The translations under genes and the position numbers were made by a program. From Nocardioides sp. Iso805N (lineage in GTDB: Bacteria; Actinomycetota; Actinomycetes; Propionibacteriales; Nocardioidaceae), in assembly GCF_000364605.1 (NCBI RefSeq), contig NZ_KB822577.1:186001-250000 (forward strand): 64,000 bases of DNA, in the 5' to 3' direction. This document shows, one piece after another, positions 1-8,394 of the stretch. Within the stretch, counting starts at the first letter, position 1. Each line of letters opens with the position of its first letter. Below the pieces are notes generated by a model that did no database searches, had not been told where the DNA came from, and saw only the letters and a program-made list of their open reading frames with translations.

Positions 1-97
1 CGAACACCGCGGGGTCTGCGTCGCTGACCGTCGGGATCCGGATCAGGGTCTGGAGTCGGGAGAGGACGCCGGCCTCGTCGAGGTCACCAGCTGCCAC
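1..97 (-). CDS. M20-family metallopeptidase, N-terminal fragment (runs off the left edge)
   Basis: Reading leftward from a GTG at 97, the first 32 residues include the segment LQTLIRIPTVSD. This is the typical first helix and 'IPSVS/IPTVS' loop of M20 zinc peptidases (dipeptidase / ArgE / DapE superfamily). The metal-binding part lies outside the window, so the substrate cannot be told. An in-frame TGA lies just upstream (codons TGA GCG ACG TGG TGC ACC precede the GTG), so this GTG is the only usable start. The start overlaps the 3' end of the nitroreductase gene by 14 bases, which suggests one transcript. A full-length M20 enzyme is also present near the right end of the window. Confidence 0.7.
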   Translation of the reverse strand, partial: MAAGDLDEAGVLSRLQTLIRIPTVSDADPAVF

Positions 98-686
98 GGT
101 GCACCACGTCGCTCATCGGAGCGCGCTGGCGACGGGTAGGGGAGCCCTTCGCCCCGCCGGTGTCCGGGTGGCCGATCGAGACCACGCCGATCGGGTCCCA
201 GGCGTCGGGGATGCCGAACTCGGCTCGCACCTGTGCCTCGTGCCGCGGCGGGATGCCGAAGTAGCAGGCGCCGAGCCCCTCGTCGACCACTGTCTGCAGC
301 ATCAGCATCACCGCCATCGCGGTGTCCATGTGCCAGTAGGGCATCGGCCAGCGGGCCTCGTCCTCGTCGGTCCAGCCCTTGTCGCTCTGCGCGTAGCGGC
401 TCAGGTAGGCGGCCTTCGACGAGCACGGCAGGATCAGCACCGGCGCGGTGCGCATGCCGCGCAGCCAGCCGTCGGCCTCCCACTCCTCGTCGCCGACGAA
501 GATGTCCCAGTAGCGGGCGGTGTCCTCGGGACTGTCCAGCACCAGGAACGACCAACCTTGGGAGAAGCCCGCATTGGGCGCGCGCACGGCATTGCTCAGC
601 ACCCGCTCCAGCTGCTCGGGGGCGACCGGCTCGTCTGTGTATCGGCGCACCATCTTTCGGCGGCGTACCACGTCCTGGAACTCCAT
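84..686 (-). CDS. Nitroreductase-family FMN oxidoreductase
   Basis: A 200-residue protein, the usual size for the FMN-dependent nitroreductase fold. The N-terminus (MEFQDVVRRRKMVRRYTDEP) carries the family's Arg-rich FMN-phosphate-binding start, followed by PVAPEQLERVLSNAVRAPNAGFSQ. The C-terminal part has the 'GLGACYFGIPP' strand-turn and 'PDAWDPIGVVSIGHP', both typical of the family. The reduced substrate cannot be predicted. I chose the ATG at 686 because homologous proteins start at this point; an upstream ATG at 704 would add an unconserved tail. It overlaps the following M20 gene by 14 bases and diverges from the repeat-peptide gene at 794. Confidence 0.82.
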   Translation of the reverse strand: MEFQDVVRRRKMVRRYTDEPVAPEQLERVLSNAVRAPNAGFSQGWSFLVLDSPEDTARYWDIFVGDEEWEADGWLRGMRTAPVLILPCSSKAAYLSRYAQSDKGWTDEDEARWPMPYWHMDTAMAVMLMLQTVVDEGLGACYFGIPPRHEAQVRAEFGIPDAWDPIGVVSIGHPDTGGAKGSPTRRQRAPMSDVVHRGSW

Positions 687-793
687 AACCGCAGCATGCC
701 GCATCGCACCGACAGGCCGGGTGACCGGTGTGTGACGAATGCCCGGGTGGGTACCGGCGCAAGCACCAACCACCGACCTGCTTGGAGGCAGCC

Positions 794-1117
794 ATGACCG
801 ATCTTCCCGAAGAGTCGCTCACCGACGAGGACATGACGACGACGTACGCCGGTCCCGCCGACGCGCCCCAGCCCGGCGGCAGCGACGGTGACGGCACGGA
901 CGGTGATGGGACCGATGGCACCGACGGTGACGGGACTGACGGCACGGATGGTGACGGGACCGACGGCACCGACGGTGACGGGACGGACGGCACGGATGGT
1001 GACGGGACCGACGGCACCGACGGTGACGGGACCGACGGCACGGATGGTGACGGGACCGACGGCACCGACGGCGATGGCACCGACGGCACCGACGGCGTTG
1101 CGGGCGGGCTGTCCTGA
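794..1117 (+). CDS. Repeat peptide rich in T, D and G; candidate precursor of a modified peptide
   Basis: A 107-residue protein in two parts. Residues 1-29 are an acidic, leader-like segment (MTDLPEESLTDEDMTTTYAG, then PADAPQPGG). Residues 30-101 consist almost only of Thr, Asp and Gly: a short SDGDGTDGDG entry, seven exact copies of TDGTDGDG, then TDGTDG. The tail is VAGGLS. By my count the repeat holds 27 Asp and 17 Thr and has no Cys, Lys, Arg or aromatic residue. GGAGG at 784-788 is well placed for the ATG. The next two genes, an oxygenase and an Fe-S protein, follow with 4-base overlaps. I know of no named family for it. A modified (RiPP-like) precursor is my inference; a Ca2+-binding acidic repeat protein is the main alternative. 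Confidence 0.75.
   Translation: MTDLPEESLTDEDMTTTYAGPADAPQPGGSDGDGTDGDGTDGTDGDGTDGTDGDGTDGTDGDGTDGTDGDGTDGTDGDGTDGTDGDGTDGTDGDGTDGTDGVAGGLS
881..1096 (+). repeat. 24-bp in-frame tandem repeat encoding TDGTDGDG
   Basis: Seven 24-bp units (911-1078) plus flanking partial units. Unit sequences differ only at synonymous third positions (for example GGC/GGT, GAC/GAT, ACG/ACC/ACT). The protein repeat is therefore exact while the DNA is not. This points to selection on the protein, or to expansion followed by silent drift. Confidence 0.9.
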
Positions 1118-2235
1118 GCGCCCTCGACCTGCTGAGTGGGGACGCCCGGCTCTTCACCGAGAAGATCTGGGCGTCCCGCACCCACCTGCACCGCGCCGAC
1201 CCGGCCGAGCTGGTCGGGTTGCTGTCGCTGGAGGACGCCGACCGGTTGCTGACCGCCTCGGCCCTGCGCACACCCGCGCTGCGGATCGCGCAGTCCGGCA
1301 GCGTGCTGCCGGAGAAACGGTTCACCCGGCACGCCACCATCGCCGGCCAGCAGCTCAGCGGCCTGGTCGACCCGGCCAAGGCGCTGGCGCTGTTCCGCGA
1401 CGGCGCGACCATCGTCTTCCAGGGGCTGCACCGTTATCACCAGCCGCTCGCCGACCTGGTCGCCGAGCTTGAGCTGGAGCTGGGCCACCCCTGCCAGGCC
1501 AACGCCTACCTCACGCCGCCCGGTTCGCAGGGCTTCGCCACCCACAGCGATACCCACGACGTCTTCGTGTTCCAGACGGCCGGCACCAAGGACTGGGAGA
1601 TCACCACCGCCCGCGAGGAGACCCCGACCGTCGAGGCGATCACGATGGAGCCCGGCCTCTCGCTCTACCTTCCCACCGGGACGCCGCACGCCGCCCGGAC
1701 GCAGCAGACGGTCTCGCTGCACGTCACGATCGGGATCAACCAGCTCACCTGGCGCGGGCTGCTGCGCCGTACGGTCGAGGGCGTGCTGCCTCCTGACGAG
1801 CACCTCCCGGCCGGCTACCTCGATGACCCGGCCGCCCTCCAGGACGGCCTGGCCGCGCGACTGCGCGAGCTCGCCGACCGGATCGAGGCCGTAGAGGTGG
1901 GAGCCGCCGCCGAGGCGGAGGTACGCCGCTTCCTGACCGCACGCACCCCCCGCTTCGCCGGCGGCCTGCTCGACGCGGTGACCGAGATCCTCGACGCCAC
2001 GGCACTGCGCCGCCGACCCGGTCGGCCGTGCGTGCTCCGCGACGTCCCCGGCGACCGGATCGACGTGCTGCTGGGCGACCGGGTGCTCACCCTCCCGGCG
2101 CGGATCCGGCCGACACTCGAGCAGATCCGGGGCGCCGAGACGTTCACGCCCTCCGAACTGGCGCTCGACGAGCAGAGCCGGCTGGTGCTGTGCCGGCGAC
2201 TGGTCCGCGAGGGGATGCTCGAGGTGGCACGCTGA
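1114..2235 (+). CDS. JmjC/cupin-type 2-oxoglutarate Fe(II) oxygenase (ROXA/NO66/YcfD-like)
   Basis: A protein of about 373 residues with a JmjC-like double-stranded beta-helix. The iron ligands are visible: HSD at about residues 144-146 and the distal His in PTGTPHAA at about 192. GTKDW (Lys about 159) sits where 2-oxoglutarate is held. The segment THDVFVFQTAGTKDW closely resembles bacterial ROX/YcfD ribosomal-oxygenase cores. A C-terminal winged-helix-like segment follows (about 320-373), also as in NO66/YcfD. Known relatives hydroxylate Arg or His in ribosomal proteins, but this one sits directly after a peptide made of Thr/Asp/Gly, so Asp or Thr hydroxylation is inferred. The start is uncertain: coding similarity extends upstream to CTG 1114 (CTGA overlap with the preceding stop), while the first standard start is TTG 1219. 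Confidence 0.85.
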   Translation: MSALDLLSGDARLFTEKIWASRTHLHRADPAELVGLLSLEDADRLLTASALRTPALRIAQSGSVLPEKRFTRHATIAGQQLSGLVDPAKALALFRDGATIVFQGLHRYHQPLADLVAELELELGHPCQANAYLTPPGSQGFATHSDTHDVFVFQTAGTKDWEITTAREETPTVEAITMEPGLSLYLPTGTPHAARTQQTVSLHVTIGINQLTWRGLLRRTVEGVLPPDEHLPAGYLDDPAALQDGLAARLRELADRIEAVEVGAAAEAEVRRFLTARTPRFAGGLLDAVTEILDATALRRRPGRPCVLRDVPGDRIDVLLGDRVLTLPARIRPTLEQIRGAETFTPSELALDEQSRLVLCRRLVREGMLEVAR

Positions 2236-3164
2236 GCGACTTCCGCTGCTCGGCCTCCAGCGAGGCCCGATGGGAGGACCTGGCCGGCAGCGCATCCACC
2301 GTCTCGGCCTTCCTGATGCTCGAGCACCCGGGCCCGTGGGGCGTCAACGCGCTGCGCGACGCCCGCCTGCCCGACGGCGTCGGCGAGGAACTGCGCGCAC
2401 ATGCGAGCGCGGCCGGGGTGCGGCTGCTGCTGATCCGCCGGCCCGGACGCACGGCCACGGCCGGACCGGGTGCCGCAGCCGACGCCGGTCGGCGGATCTT
2501 CGCCGTGCACGCGCGGGCGCCGTACTCCTGGACCGAGACCGCGCTGCTCGACGACCCGCGTGCCGTGCTCGACCTCGACCTCGCCGAGCTGCGTGCCGGG
2601 CGTTCGCTCGGCCTGGAGGCCCACGACGAGCCGGTCTTCGCTGTCTGCACCCACGGCCGGCACGACGCGTGCTGTGCCGAGCGGGGCCGGCCGGTCGCGG
2701 CTGCCCTGGCGAGCGTGCTGCCCGAGCACGTCTGGGAGGTCTCCCACCTGGGCGGCGACAGGTTCGCGGCGAACATGCTGGTGGCTCCCGACGGCTTCTA
2801 CTACGGTCGCCTCGACCCGGAGTCCGCCGTCGCCATCGCTCGGGCGCGCATCGCCGGCGACGTCGAGCTGGACCACCTGCGAGGTCGTAGCTGCTATCCG
2901 ATGCCGGTCCAGGCCGCGGAGATCGCGCTGCGCCGCCACCTCGGCCTGACCTCGCCCGGTGGCCTGCGCCTCGCCACCCGCGCCCAGACCGGCGAGGCGG
3001 CGAAGGGGGACGGGCTGGTCACCGACACCACCTTCGTCCACGACGGACAGGCGTACGCCGTACGGGTGCGCACCACCCACTCCGATCCCGTCACGCTGAC
3101 GTGCCGGGCGGTCCGTGACCAGGTCGCACTGCAGCACCAGATCGTGGGCCTCGAGCGGGTGTGA
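2232..3164 (+). CDS. Sucraseferredoxin-like (Apd1-type) thioredoxin-fold [2Fe-2S] protein
   Basis: About 310 residues of the sucrase/ferredoxin-like family (thioredoxin-fold ferredoxins). Candidate cluster ligands are Cys139 and Cys148 in VCTHGRHDACCAERG, with Cys147 adjacent, and His172 in SHLGGDRFAANM. Eukaryotic Apd1 uses two Cys and two His; here the second position of the HxGGx motif is Asp, a point worth checking. The family-typical N-terminus (SDFRCSA...GSASTV.AFLMLE) begins right at CTG 2232, which overlaps the oxygenase stop as CTGA. GTG 2190 is an alternative giving a longer overlap. A plausible role is to keep the upstream iron oxygenase reduced or to carry out another redox step on the peptide; this is inferred from gene order only. 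Confidence 0.82.
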   Translation: MSDFRCSASSEARWEDLAGSASTVSAFLMLEHPGPWGVNALRDARLPDGVGEELRAHASAAGVRLLLIRRPGRTATAGPGAAADAGRRIFAVHARAPYSWTETALLDDPRAVLDLDLAELRAGRSLGLEAHDEPVFAVCTHGRHDACCAERGRPVAAALASVLPEHVWEVSHLGGDRFAANMLVAPDGFYYGRLDPESAVAIARARIAGDVELDHLRGRSCYPMPVQAAEIALRRHLGLTSPGGLRLATRAQTGEAAKGDGLVTDTTFVHDGQAYAVRVRTTHSDPVTLTCRAVRDQVALQHQIVGLERV

Positions 3165-3232
3165 GGAGCGGTTTCGTCGCTGCTTGGTGATTCCTGAGAG
3201 GATGGGCGCGACCTGCTCGAGGAAGGACGTCC

Positions 3233-3814
3233 GTGCCACACCAGCCGCGCCAGGATGAGAAGCACCCGATCGCCGCTGGCCTGATCGCGCTGGTCGCCGT
3301 GACGGTGGCGGTCGGGGTGGTGCTCGGCATCGTGACCCTCGTCGGTTCCCACGTGGCCGGGGTCGGCAGCGACGACAACGGCTCGTCCTCCGCCGGCCAG
3401 ACCCTCTACCTGCCCACGCCCAGCCCCACGCCGACCAACAGCGATCCGCTGGTCACGCTGGCGCCGCAGCAGTCCGGCGCCGTGTTGCCGACCGAGCAGG
3501 CCACGCCCAGCGAGAGCCCCAGCGCGACCTCGTCGGCGGCCAAGCAGATCACCCTCTCGGCCGGCGAGACGGCTGTCGCGCCGATGCAGCAGATCGACCT
3601 CACCGGCGTCTATCCCGGCGGCGAGGGCGCGATCCTGCAGGTGCAGCGCAAGCTCGACGGCAAGTGGCAGGACTTCTTGTCGGTCGACGCCGCGGTCTCG
3701 GGTGGGCAGTTCTCGACGTACGTGCAGACGGGTCAGCTGGGCGTGCAGAAGTTCCGCGTGCGCGACACCACCTCCGGTGAGGTCTCCAACGTCGTCGCCG
3801 TCACCGTCGGCTGA
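3233..3814 (+). CDS. Membrane-anchored extracytoplasmic protein with Pro/Ser/Thr linker
   Basis: 193 residues. A short cytoplasmic N-terminus (MPHQPRQDEKHP) is followed by one membrane helix (about 14-42), a Ser/Thr/Pro-rich linker (about 48-108, including PTPSPTPTNSDP), and a compact beta-rich C-terminal domain (about 108-193) that looks Ig-like or fibronectin-like. No cysteine or catalytic motif is visible. The orientation suggests a domain held outside the membrane on a flexible stalk. The GTG start at 3233 follows AGGAAGGA at a normal distance. I cannot assign a function; a cell-wall interaction role would be a guess. It converges on the aldo/keto reductase gene, with a 40-bp palindrome in between. 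Confidence 0.7.
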   Translation: MPHQPRQDEKHPIAAGLIALVAVTVAVGVVLGIVTLVGSHVAGVGSDDNGSSSAGQTLYLPTPSPTPTNSDPLVTLAPQQSGAVLPTEQATPSESPSATSSAAKQITLSAGETAVAPMQQIDLTGVYPGGEGAILQVQRKLDGKWQDFLSVDAAVSGGQFSTYVQTGQLGVQKFRVRDTTSGEVSNVVAVTVG

Positions 3815-3834
3815 CTCGCCTACGCCCGCCGAGG

Positions 3835-3874
3835 TCCGCCGAGCCTGTCGAGGCGCCTCGACAGGCTCGGCGGA
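3835..3874. repeat. Perfect 40-bp palindrome (dispersed REP-like element, copy 1)
   Basis: Arms TCCGCCGAGCCTGTCGAGG and its exact complement flank a central CG, between two convergent genes. The same core recurs at 45971-46006, so it is a dispersed element as well as a likely two-way terminator. A degenerate relative lies in grpE (8427-8464). Confidence 0.9.
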
Positions 3875-3894
3875 CGCTCAGTTCGGCGAACGCC

Positions 3895-4740
3895 TCAGTT
3901 GGGGATCCAGTCGAAGGTGTCGGGGTTGGGCCCGGTCCGGCCGGCCTCACCCTTGTCCAGCGCGTTCAGCGAGGTGACCTCGTCGTCGCTGAGGGTGAAG
4001 TCGAAGACGTCGATGTTCTCCGCCAGCCGCTCGCGATGAGTCGACTTCGGGAACACGATGTCGCCGCGGTCGAGGTGCCAGCGCAGCACCACCTGGGCAG
4101 GCGTCTTGCCGTGCTTGTCCGCCAGTGCGGTGATGACCGGGTCGGTCAGCTCGCCGCCACCCTGACCCAGAGGCGACCAGGCCTGCACGAGTGCGCCGTG
4201 CTCCAGGGTCGCCGGCCGGGCCGGGTTGTCGAAGTAGGGATGCAGCTCGATCTGGTTCACCACCGGTACGACGCCGGTCGCCTGCACGATCGTGTCCAGG
4301 TGTGCGGGCTGGAAGTTCGAGACGCCGATCGAGCGGGTCAGCCCGGCCTCGCGCAGCTCGATGAGCGCGGCCCACGTGGCGGTGAAGTCTCCGCCGTACC
4401 GGGTGGGCAGCGGCCAGTGGATGAGGAACAGGTCGACCTGGTCGAGGCCGAGCTCGTCCAGGGACCTCTTCAGTGACTCGCGGGCCTTGGCAGGCTCGTG
4501 GAAGCTGTTGTTCAGCTTCGTGGTCACGTAGACATCGTCGCGGGCCAGGCCCGAGGCCGAGATCGCGGCTCCGACGCCCGCTTCGTTGCCGTACATCTGC
4601 GCGGTGTCGACATGGCGGTAGCCCAGCTCCAGAGCCTCGCTCACGACGCGCTCGGAGTCGGTCGGCGGCACCTGCCACACGCCGATGCCGAACTGGGGGA
4701 TGGTGGTCTGATCGTGAAGTGTCAGTGATGGAACGGCCAT
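3895..4740 (-). CDS. Aldo/keto reductase (AKR), NADPH-dependent
   Basis: 281 residues, typical for a short prokaryotic AKR (AKR3/AKR5-like, 2,5-diketo-gluconate reductase type). The catalytic tetrad is complete: Asp45 and Tyr50 in HVDTAQMYGNE, Lys75 in TTKLN, His108 in LIHWP. The C-terminal nucleotide-binding segment FPKSTHRERLAENIDVFDF is also present. It reduces aldehydes or ketones; the natural substrate is not evident. The ATG at 4740 lies six bases after TATTGT on the minus strand, so the mRNA is probably leaderless. The Nudix gene starts 18 bases away in the opposite direction. A second, related AKR lies at 16665-17504. Confidence 0.92.
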   Translation of the reverse strand: MAVPSLTLHDQTTIPQFGIGVWQVPPTDSERVVSEALELGYRHVDTAQMYGNEAGVGAAISASGLARDDVYVTTKLNNSFHEPAKARESLKRSLDELGLDQVDLFLIHWPLPTRYGGDFTATWAALIELREAGLTRSIGVSNFQPAHLDTIVQATGVVPVVNQIELHPYFDNPARPATLEHGALVQAWSPLGQGGGELTDPVITALADKHGKTPAQVVLRWHLDRGDIVFPKSTHRERLAENIDVFDFTLSDDEVTSLNALDKGEAGRTGPNPDTFDWIPN

Positions 4741-4745
4741 ACCGC

Positions 4746-4752
4746 GACAATA
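4746..4752. promoter_or_regulatory. Symmetric -10 element serving two divergent leaderless genes
   Basis: GACAATA reads as GACAAT for the plus-strand Nudix gene (GTG at 4758) and as TATTGT for the minus-strand AKR gene (ATG at 4740). Each is six bases from its start codon, and the two start codons are 18 bases apart. Confidence 0.6.
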
Positions 4753-4757
4753 GACAC

Positions 4758-5222
4758 GTGACCCAGGCCTCCCACCCCGCTCCCCACTACACCGAGTACG
4801 ACACCCGACTGGCCGCCTACGCCGTCGTGGTGCGCGGCGAGGAGGTGCTGCTCGCGCTGTGGAACGAGGAGGACCGCAAGCGCTGGACGCTGCCCGGCGG
4901 CGGCGTTGAGCTGCGCGAGACGGTCGAGGACGGTGCCGTCCGGGAGGTCCGTGAGGAGACCGGGTACGACGTCGAGCTCGTCGGGCTGCTGGGCATCGAG
5001 ACGGACGTGTTCGGTCCGGACGAGCGGCGTACCGACACCGGCCGCCCGCTGAAGGCTGTCCGGGTCTTCTTCTCCGCGAGGATCGTCGGCGGTGAGCTTG
5101 CGAACGAGGCCGACGGCACCACCGACGAGGCGCGCTGGTTCGCGCTGGCCGACGTGGCCGGACTGCCGCACACCAGCATGGTCGACACCGGATTGCGGTT
5201 GAGCGGGTTTGTAGCGGGGTAA
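4758..5222 (+). CDS. Nudix hydrolase
   Basis: 154 residues with a complete Nudix box at about 48-70 (GGVELRETVEDGAVREVREETGY matches Gx5Ex7REUxEExGU in spacing and key residues). Such enzymes cleave a nucleoside diphosphate linked to another group. The WTLPGGGV lead-in and a TDTGRPLKAVRVFF segment are like those of actinobacterial ADP-ribose/MutT-like members, but the substrate is open. I chose GTG 4758 because a -10-like GACAAT lies six bases upstream; ATG 4728 in the same frame would overlap the divergent AKR gene. A GC-rich hairpin follows the stop. Confidence 0.88.
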   Translation: MTQASHPAPHYTEYDTRLAAYAVVVRGEEVLLALWNEEDRKRWTLPGGGVELRETVEDGAVREVREETGYDVELVGLLGIETDVFGPDERRTDTGRPLKAVRVFFSARIVGGELANEADGTTDEARWFALADVAGLPHTSMVDTGLRLSGFVAG

Positions 5223-5232
5223 GTCCTGGGCG

Positions 5233-5252
5233 ACCGGCCCGTTGGGGCCGGT
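5233..5252 (+). terminator. Hairpin after the Nudix gene
   Basis: Stem ACCGGCCC / GGGCCGGT with loop GTTG, 10 bases after the stop codon. There is no U-run, as is common in high-GC actinomycetes. Confidence 0.55.
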
Positions 5253-5282
5253 GACTCGCCTGCTCGAAGGACTCGGGATCCG

Positions 5283-6374
5283 ATGAACATCCGCGCACCC
5301 AGGACGCTCGCCCTCGCAGGCGCCCTCCCCCTGCTCACCGGCGCCCTCGCGCTCCTGCCCGGCACCGTGACCGCACCGGCCGGTGCCGCCTGCGCGCCGA
5401 GCCAGAGCATCGCGCAGCGCCACGCGCATGCACCTGCGAAGGTCAAGGTCAGCCGCAGCGCGACCACGGTGACGAAGCGGCACAAGCACGCGTACGTCGC
5501 CCGCATCCGACTCACCGCCACCCAGGGCAGCGCGACGGTGCGGCTCGTCACCGGCATCTGCCCCGACGGGTCCGCCGGTGCGGCCGCCAGCACCACCCAG
5601 ACGGCGAGCGGCCGCGGCGTCACGCACCGGAGCGTCTCGGGCAAGGGCAGGACGGCGGCCGCGGCCCGCAAGGACGCCAAGCGGGCCGCGAGCCGGGCGA
5701 CGGTGGCGTTGAAGCGGGCGGGTGTCTCGAAGCGGGCGCGGCACAAGGCCGAGAAGCGTGCGGTGGCGGTTGCGCGGGCCGTGGCGACGCGCAAGGCGCA
5801 CGACGCGCTCTACCTCAGCGACGTCGTCTACGCGGTCGCCGGCGCCGACGACGTCTACCGCTTGAGTCCGACTCCGCCGGCCGGTGAGGTGCGACTCTCC
5901 CGGGCTGTGGACGGCGATCTGGTGGTGAGCGTCCCGGCCGGGTTCCGGCGGCAGGACGCGTCGTCGAAGCCGTGCGTACGTCGTGCCCCGGCCTGGCCGA
6001 CGACCTTCGTCTTCGACGGTGGTGACGTGGTCGCGCCGGCGCTGCAGGCCGCGGCCCGCGCTACTTCTGGCTCGACCTTCATCGGGATCGAGTCGTGGAC
6101 CTATCCGGACCTCCAGGGCGTGCCGTCGGCGAAGGTCACGACCGGGGAGCAGAGCTGGGCCGCCGGCTGGACGTCGGGGACGAACCCGCCTCAGTACAGC
6201 GCCGGGTTCATCCCCGACACGCCGGACGCGAACCCGCTCGTGTGCTTCGACACCGACTGGGACCTGGCGGGTGCCTACACCGCCGTCCTGCACGGCGCGA
6301 GGGTCGGGACGTCGGTCCAGGCCGGTTCGTTCCCCTACCGGGTCAGTGGCGGCATCCCTGTCGCGCTGCGCTGA
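5283..6374 (+). CDS. Secreted protein of unknown function
   Basis: 363 residues. The N-terminus is a signal peptide (Arg at 4 and 7, hydrophobic stretch about 8-30, likely cleavage after TAPAGAA). The middle (about 120-175) is very rich in Ala, Lys and Arg (RKDAKRAASRATVALKRAG, then KRARHKAEKRAVAVARAVA) and probably forms a long basic helix that could bind acidic polymers. The C-terminal half (about 180-363) looks like a folded beta-rich domain with isolated Cys. I recognise no family. ATG 5283 follows GAAGGACTCGGGATCCG; the ribosome site is weak. It stands alone upstream of the heat-shock operon. Confidence 0.7.
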   Translation: MNIRAPRTLALAGALPLLTGALALLPGTVTAPAGAACAPSQSIAQRHAHAPAKVKVSRSATTVTKRHKHAYVARIRLTATQGSATVRLVTGICPDGSAGAAASTTQTASGRGVTHRSVSGKGRTAAAARKDAKRAASRATVALKRAGVSKRARHKAEKRAVAVARAVATRKAHDALYLSDVVYAVAGADDVYRLSPTPPAGEVRLSRAVDGDLVVSVPAGFRRQDASSKPCVRRAPAWPTTFVFDGGDVVAPALQAAARATSGSTFIGIESWTYPDLQGVPSAKVTTGEQSWAAGWTSGTNPPQYSAGFIPDTPDANPLVCFDTDWDLAGAYTAVLHGARVGTSVQAGSFPYRVSGGIPVALR

Positions 6375-6457
6375 TCGACCGACCCGCCCCGGTCCGGGGT
6401 GTCAGCTGCCGTGCGGGAATGGGCGAGGTCGTGTGTGCGTTCAGACGAATGAACAAA

Positions 6458-6478
6458 GTTGAGTTGATCTCGCTCAAC
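6458..6478. promoter_or_regulatory. HAIR operator (HspR box) upstream of dnaK
   Basis: GTTGAGT-N7-GCTCAAC, matching the HspR inverted-repeat consensus CTTGAGT-N7-ACTCAAG in spacing and in the TTGAG/CTCAA core. The wider arms AAGTTGAG and CTCAACTT are exact complements. HspR, encoded by the last gene of this operon, would repress from here. Confidence 0.9.
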
Positions 6479-6549
6479 TTGTTTGCCAGACTGGCCGAAG
6501 CGCGTCAGGATGGTCGTAGAGCACCACAAACACTTCGGAGGTAACACCC

Positions 6550-8390
<1,841 letters not shown>

Positions 8391-8394
<4 letters not shown>

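Noticed and set aside
911-1078. Repeat array considered as CRISPR or as a collagen/RTX-type repeat
   Set aside because: There are no spacers; repeats are in-frame coding. The RTX motif GGxGxDxUx is not matched.
888-1472. Open plus-strand frame one base off through the repeat and the oxygenase start
   Set aside because: It is a shadow: a TAPTVTG-like repeat from the same DNA, then no family similarity after 1117.
43-2295. Long minus-strand open frame opposite the repeat-peptide cassette
   Set aside because: It lies antisense to three well-supported genes, and its sequence is low-complexity (SVPSVPSP repeats mirroring the TDG repeat). High GC keeps it open.
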